From NCBI GenBank assembly GCA_022561385.1, contig JADFRG010000004.1, positions 1-64,000 of the forward strand: a stretch of DNA of 64,000 nucleotides. The letters run 5' to 3'. Positions 61,514 through 64,000 of the stretch are shown here, one piece after another; positions within the stretch are counted from its first letter, which is position 1, and each line of letters starts with the position of its first letter. The notes beneath the pieces are model-generated. The model saw only the letters and a list, made by a program, of their open reading frames with translations. It made no database searches and was not told the origin of the DNA. Made by a program: the position numbers and the translations under genes. Origin of the DNA: Chloroflexota bacterium. GTDB taxonomy: Bacteria > Chloroflexota > Anaerolineae > Anaerolineales > E44-bin32.

Positions 61514-62200
61514 CTAGCTAGCTTCCTGAGACCCGGCCTCGGCCGCCGCATCAGCACCTTCACCTTCCTCTTCGTCTCCGGCCTCTTCCTCGCCCTCAAG
61601 CAGCTCTTCGAGCTCTTCCTCTTCGACCACTTCTTCGATAACTTCTTCGACCTGATAGATCGGGCGGGCGATCAGCTCTTCCGATTCGGTCAGCATGGTG
61701 ACATTTTCGCCGATGAAGAGGTCCGCGACCGCTATCGAATCCTCGAGATTCTCGAGAATCTCAAGATTGACTGTGATGCGGTCCGGCAAGTCGGCCGGCA
61801 GCGCCTCGACCTCGACCGTCGTCACGCCGGTCAGCAGCACGACCCCTGCCGCCTCGGCCGCGGGTGCTTCACCGATCAGCTCAATCGGCACCACGGCTCG
61901 AATACGTATGTCCATGGCCACCTTGAGAAAGTCTACATGCAGGTAGTTGCCACGAATGACGTCTCGCTGCGTTCCTCTCACCAGGACCGAGTGCAGCTCG
62001 TTATCAAGTTCAAGCTCGATCAAGGTCGAGCCACTGGCCCGCAAAAGCAAGCGTGAAGCTTCGCGCAGGTCGAGTTCGATGGGAACAGATTCGATTCCGG
62101 CCCCGTACAATACGCCGGGAAGTCGTCCATTTTGCCGTAGCGACTTAACTCGCTTTCTGATCAGCGTCCGTTTCTGAACCTTGAGCTTTGGAGTGTCCAT
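61514..62200 (-). CDS. rplY: 50S ribosomal protein L25 (Ctc type) with an acidic tail
   Basis: 228 residues. The 5S-rRNA-binding domain (residues 1-95) starts LKVQKRTLIRKRVKSLRQNG; the Ctc domain follows (VVPIELIGEAPAAEAAGVVL); about 40 strongly acidic residues close the protein. The gene lies near pth but on the opposite strand, not in the usual rplY-pth operon. Confidence 0.94.
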   Translation of the reverse strand: MDTPKLKVQKRTLIRKRVKSLRQNGRLPGVLYGAGIESVPIELDLREASRLLLRASGSTLIELELDNELHSVLVRGTQRDVIRGNYLHVDFLKVAMDIRIRAVVPIELIGEAPAAEAAGVVLLTGVTTVEVEALPADLPDRITVNLEILENLEDSIAVADLFIGENVTMLTESEELIARPIYQVEEVIEEVVEEEELEELLEGEEEAGDEEEGEGADAAAEAGSQEAS

Positions 62201-62216
62201 CGATTGCTCCCGAATT

Positions 62217-62687
62217 CTAGGTGCGCCTGCGCAATAGCCGACCCAAAAGCAAGAATATTCCGCCCGTTACGCCCGCCGCCACGCCTGCCAACAGCGCCCC
62301 GCGCGTGTCGAGGTAGGTTTGCACATCCCCATGCACCTCCCGAGCCACGAAGATCAAGCTGGGACTGTTGCTGACATATACCTCTCGCCCAACGACCAGG
62401 CCGGTCCTTGAATCCTCAAGCTGGGCCGTATCAGCAAGCGCCAGTCCGGTGGCGGACCCCAGAAACGTAATTTGGTCTCCACGTACGGCTACCGCGCCCG
62501 ATTGATGCATGTCGATTCTGCCGCCCTGCACGTTCCAGGCGCCGCCCTGATGCATTTCGATATGGTTGCCTGAGATGGATCGGGCTCCCCCCCGGGTGAT
62601 TCGGATTTCCTCCGCCTCCACGTAATCGACCCTTCCCCCGTCGATGTTGATCGTTTCAGCGTCGATGCGCTCAACGTCCTTTTCCAT
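62217..62687 (-). CDS. bactofilin/beta-helix-like membrane protein
   Basis: 156 residues from ATG 62687. Residues about 10-90 form short repeats of alternating polar and hydrophobic residues (EEIRITRGGARSISGNHIEM, then GGAWNVQGGRIDMHQSGAVA), as in polymerising beta-helix proteins. A C-terminal helix (AGVAAGVTGGIFLLLGRLL) ends in Arg residues. No true bactofilin match can be claimed. Confidence 0.6.
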   Translation of the reverse strand: MEKDVERIDAETINIDGGRVDYVEAEEIRITRGGARSISGNHIEMHQGGAWNVQGGRIDMHQSGAVAVRGDQITFLGSATGLALADTAQLEDSRTGLVVGREVYVSNSPSLIFVAREVHGDVQTYLDTRGALLAGVAAGVTGGIFLLLGRLLRRRT

Positions 62688-62928
62688 CCCGCTCCTTTTC
62701 CGCCTCCACGTCTTCCGCCTCACGTCACGTAGCTGCTGCGGCGTGTGGGCCGGCACTTAGCAGCAAAAATGGGCTGCCCATGGATCGAGGGTGCCCAACG
62801 CTCGGCGATTCTAACGGGGAAGGGTAGCGGCGTCAACATGATAAACTCGTCAGTTGCCTTGTGCTTATTGGGCTCAAGCAATATGGAAGTTCTCGATTGT
62901 TAATCTTGCGCCTGCCCGTGGGCAAAGA

Positions 62929-63591
62929 ATGTTAATTTCGAGAAGCCTCATGGTGGCCTGGCTCTCGGCCTCCACCCTTTTGTTGCCGCTAAGACAGGTC
63001 CCTGGATTTGCCGAAATTACAGATCCCGGAGAAGGCCAGTCCGTGACCGGAATCGTCACCGTTTTTGGCACCGCCAGCCACCCTGCCTTTGAGAGCTTTG
63101 AACTGGCCTTCAGCTTCGATCCGGATCCTACTGACACCTGGTTTCCGATCGGCGAGGCGTTGAGTACTACCGTCCTCGACGGACGACTTGCAATATGGGA
63201 TACAACCGGGGTCACCGACGGAAATTACCGGCTCCGGTTGCGAGTCAATGTCGAGGGTTTTGCTCCATTTGAAGACGTGATCGAGGGGATCAGAATTAGG
63301 AATTACACACCTACGGAAACTCCGCCCCCGGAAACCTTGACCGCACGGCCGACTGCGGCAGCAACGCTCATCGCCGCCCCTCTGAAGGAGGAACCGGCCG
63401 TTCCCGAGCCGTCTGATCGGTTTTCGATCGCGCTCAGGGCAGGCATTTTTTCGGGTCTCGCACTTATGTTATTTACCGCCGCCTATGTAGCCCTGGCGCC
63501 GAAGGTGCGCGCCTATACCGGCTACTTGCGCATCCGGCGGCTGCATCAGCGACAGGACCGAGCCCGCCAACGAGGCCGTAGGCGTGAGTGA
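62929..63591 (+). CDS. secreted/anchored Ig-like surface protein
   Basis: 220 residues. A signal peptide (MLISRSLMVAWLSASTLLLP), a beta-sandwich domain (ITDPGEGQSVTGIVTVFGTA ... YRLRLRVNVEG), a Thr/Pro linker, a membrane helix (IFSGLALMLFTAAYVAL) and a basic end. The stop overlaps the pth start. Confidence 0.7.
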   Translation: MLISRSLMVAWLSASTLLLPLRQVPGFAEITDPGEGQSVTGIVTVFGTASHPAFESFELAFSFDPDPTDTWFPIGEALSTTVLDGRLAIWDTTGVTDGNYRLRLRVNVEGFAPFEDVIEGIRIRNYTPTETPPPETLTARPTAAATLIAAPLKEEPAVPEPSDRFSIALRAGIFSGLALMLFTAAYVALAPKVRAYTGYLRIRRLHQRQDRARQRGRRRE

Positions 63592-64000
63592 TTACCTGAT
63601 TGTCGGCTTGGGCAATCCCGGCCGGCACTATCGCGGCAACCGGCACAACGCGGGGTATATGTTGATTGACCGCCTGCTGGAGGCCTATGGTACATCGCTG
63701 AACAGAAGTCTGGCGGAAGCGTTGGTTGCCGTAATTAAAGATGGAGATCACACATTGGTGCTTGCTAAACCCCAGACCTACGTTAATGAATCGGGGCGCA
63801 CGGTGGCCTCCCTGTTGCGTGCTTTCGGCCTTGAGTTGCCAAGTGTTCTGGTCGCCTTCGACGAACTGGATCTTCAGCTAGGAACGCTTCGAATGCGCCC
63901 CGCAGGTGGCTCCTCGGGACATCGAGGGATGCGATCGATCATAAATCATTTGGGGAGTCAGGAATTTCCCCGACTGCGCATCGGTATTGGGAGACCCCCC
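63584..64000 (+). CDS. pth: peptidyl-tRNA hydrolase (runs past the window end)
   Basis: 139 codons in view from GTG 63584. VGLGNPGRHYRGNRHNAGYM carries the catalytic His, with KPQTYVNESG and FDELDLQLGTLRMRPAGGSSGHRG. The enzyme frees tRNA from dropped peptidyl-tRNA. The gene overlaps the preceding stop by eight bases. Confidence 0.95.
   Translation, partial: MSDYLIVGLGNPGRHYRGNRHNAGYMLIDRLLEAYGTSLNRSLAEALVAVIKDGDHTLVLAKPQTYVNESGRTVASLLRAFGLELPSVLVAFDELDLQLGTLRMRPAGGSSGHRGMRSIINHLGSQEFPRLRIGIGRPP

Overview
The window looks like chromosome from a GC-rich bacterium of the phylum Chloroflexota, probably Anaerolineae-like. This is an inference from gene content, not a database match. The supporting signs are many surface proteins with Thr/Pro-rich linkers, a MoeA fused to a periplasmic-binding-like domain, a cyclic-2,3-diphosphoglycerate-synthetase-like GTPase, roadblock and CpaE/TadZ-type proteins, and several genes whose -10 box sits 6-12 bases before the start codon, as expected for leaderless or near-leaderless mRNAs. 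Most of the window is ordinary core genome in short operons joined by 4-base ATGA/GTGA overlaps.

Layout. Bases 1-5250 are accessory: a TOPRIM-like gene fragment, an extracellular nuclease missing its N-terminal half and joined to an M41-type peptidase gene, and a small replication operon. The first gene of that operon carries four 22-bp iterons and three 14-bp AT-richer repeats inside its coding sequence, like the ori of phage lambda inside gene O. This segment ends at an intact tRNA-Arg and a damaged second tRNA-Arg. Bases 5288-10365 hold two unrecognised coupled genes, a LysM/M23 peptidase, a receiver protein and tRNA-Lys. Bases 10665-17823 hold an SDR, a DinB-like protein, a UbiA prenyltransferase, two tandem moeA genes, a site-2 protease and a selenocysteine tRNA. 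Bases 17937-26879 hold PrsW-like, DedA, roadblock, GT2, RsmA and G5/3D proteins, tRNA-Ser and LysM/TPR surface proteins. Bases 27023-35936 hold rpsT, argS, the GTPase and an orphan DNA methyltransferase, a degenerate response regulator, and SIS, PfkB and M20 genes.

Bases 35960-47842 hold surface and GH-like hypotheticals, DNA polymerase IV, the CCA-adding enzyme-hpt-tdk run, the rpmE-rpmA-rplU operon and rpoC. Here rpoC has its own consensus promoter and no rpoB beside it. Ribosomal protein L31 is fused to a domain resembling the C-terminal domain of RNA polymerase alpha. Bases 47839-55567 are a signalling block (two histidine kinases around a receiver-TadZ fusion) followed by mutL. Bases 55633-64000 hold a lone CoA-transferase subunit, S41 protease, MgtE, two methyltransferases, a NUDIX hydrolase, L25, two surface proteins and the start of pth.

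The two best candidates for something undescribed are the origin-like array inside the replication gene (4335-4470) and the L31/alpha-CTD fusion (42025-42498).
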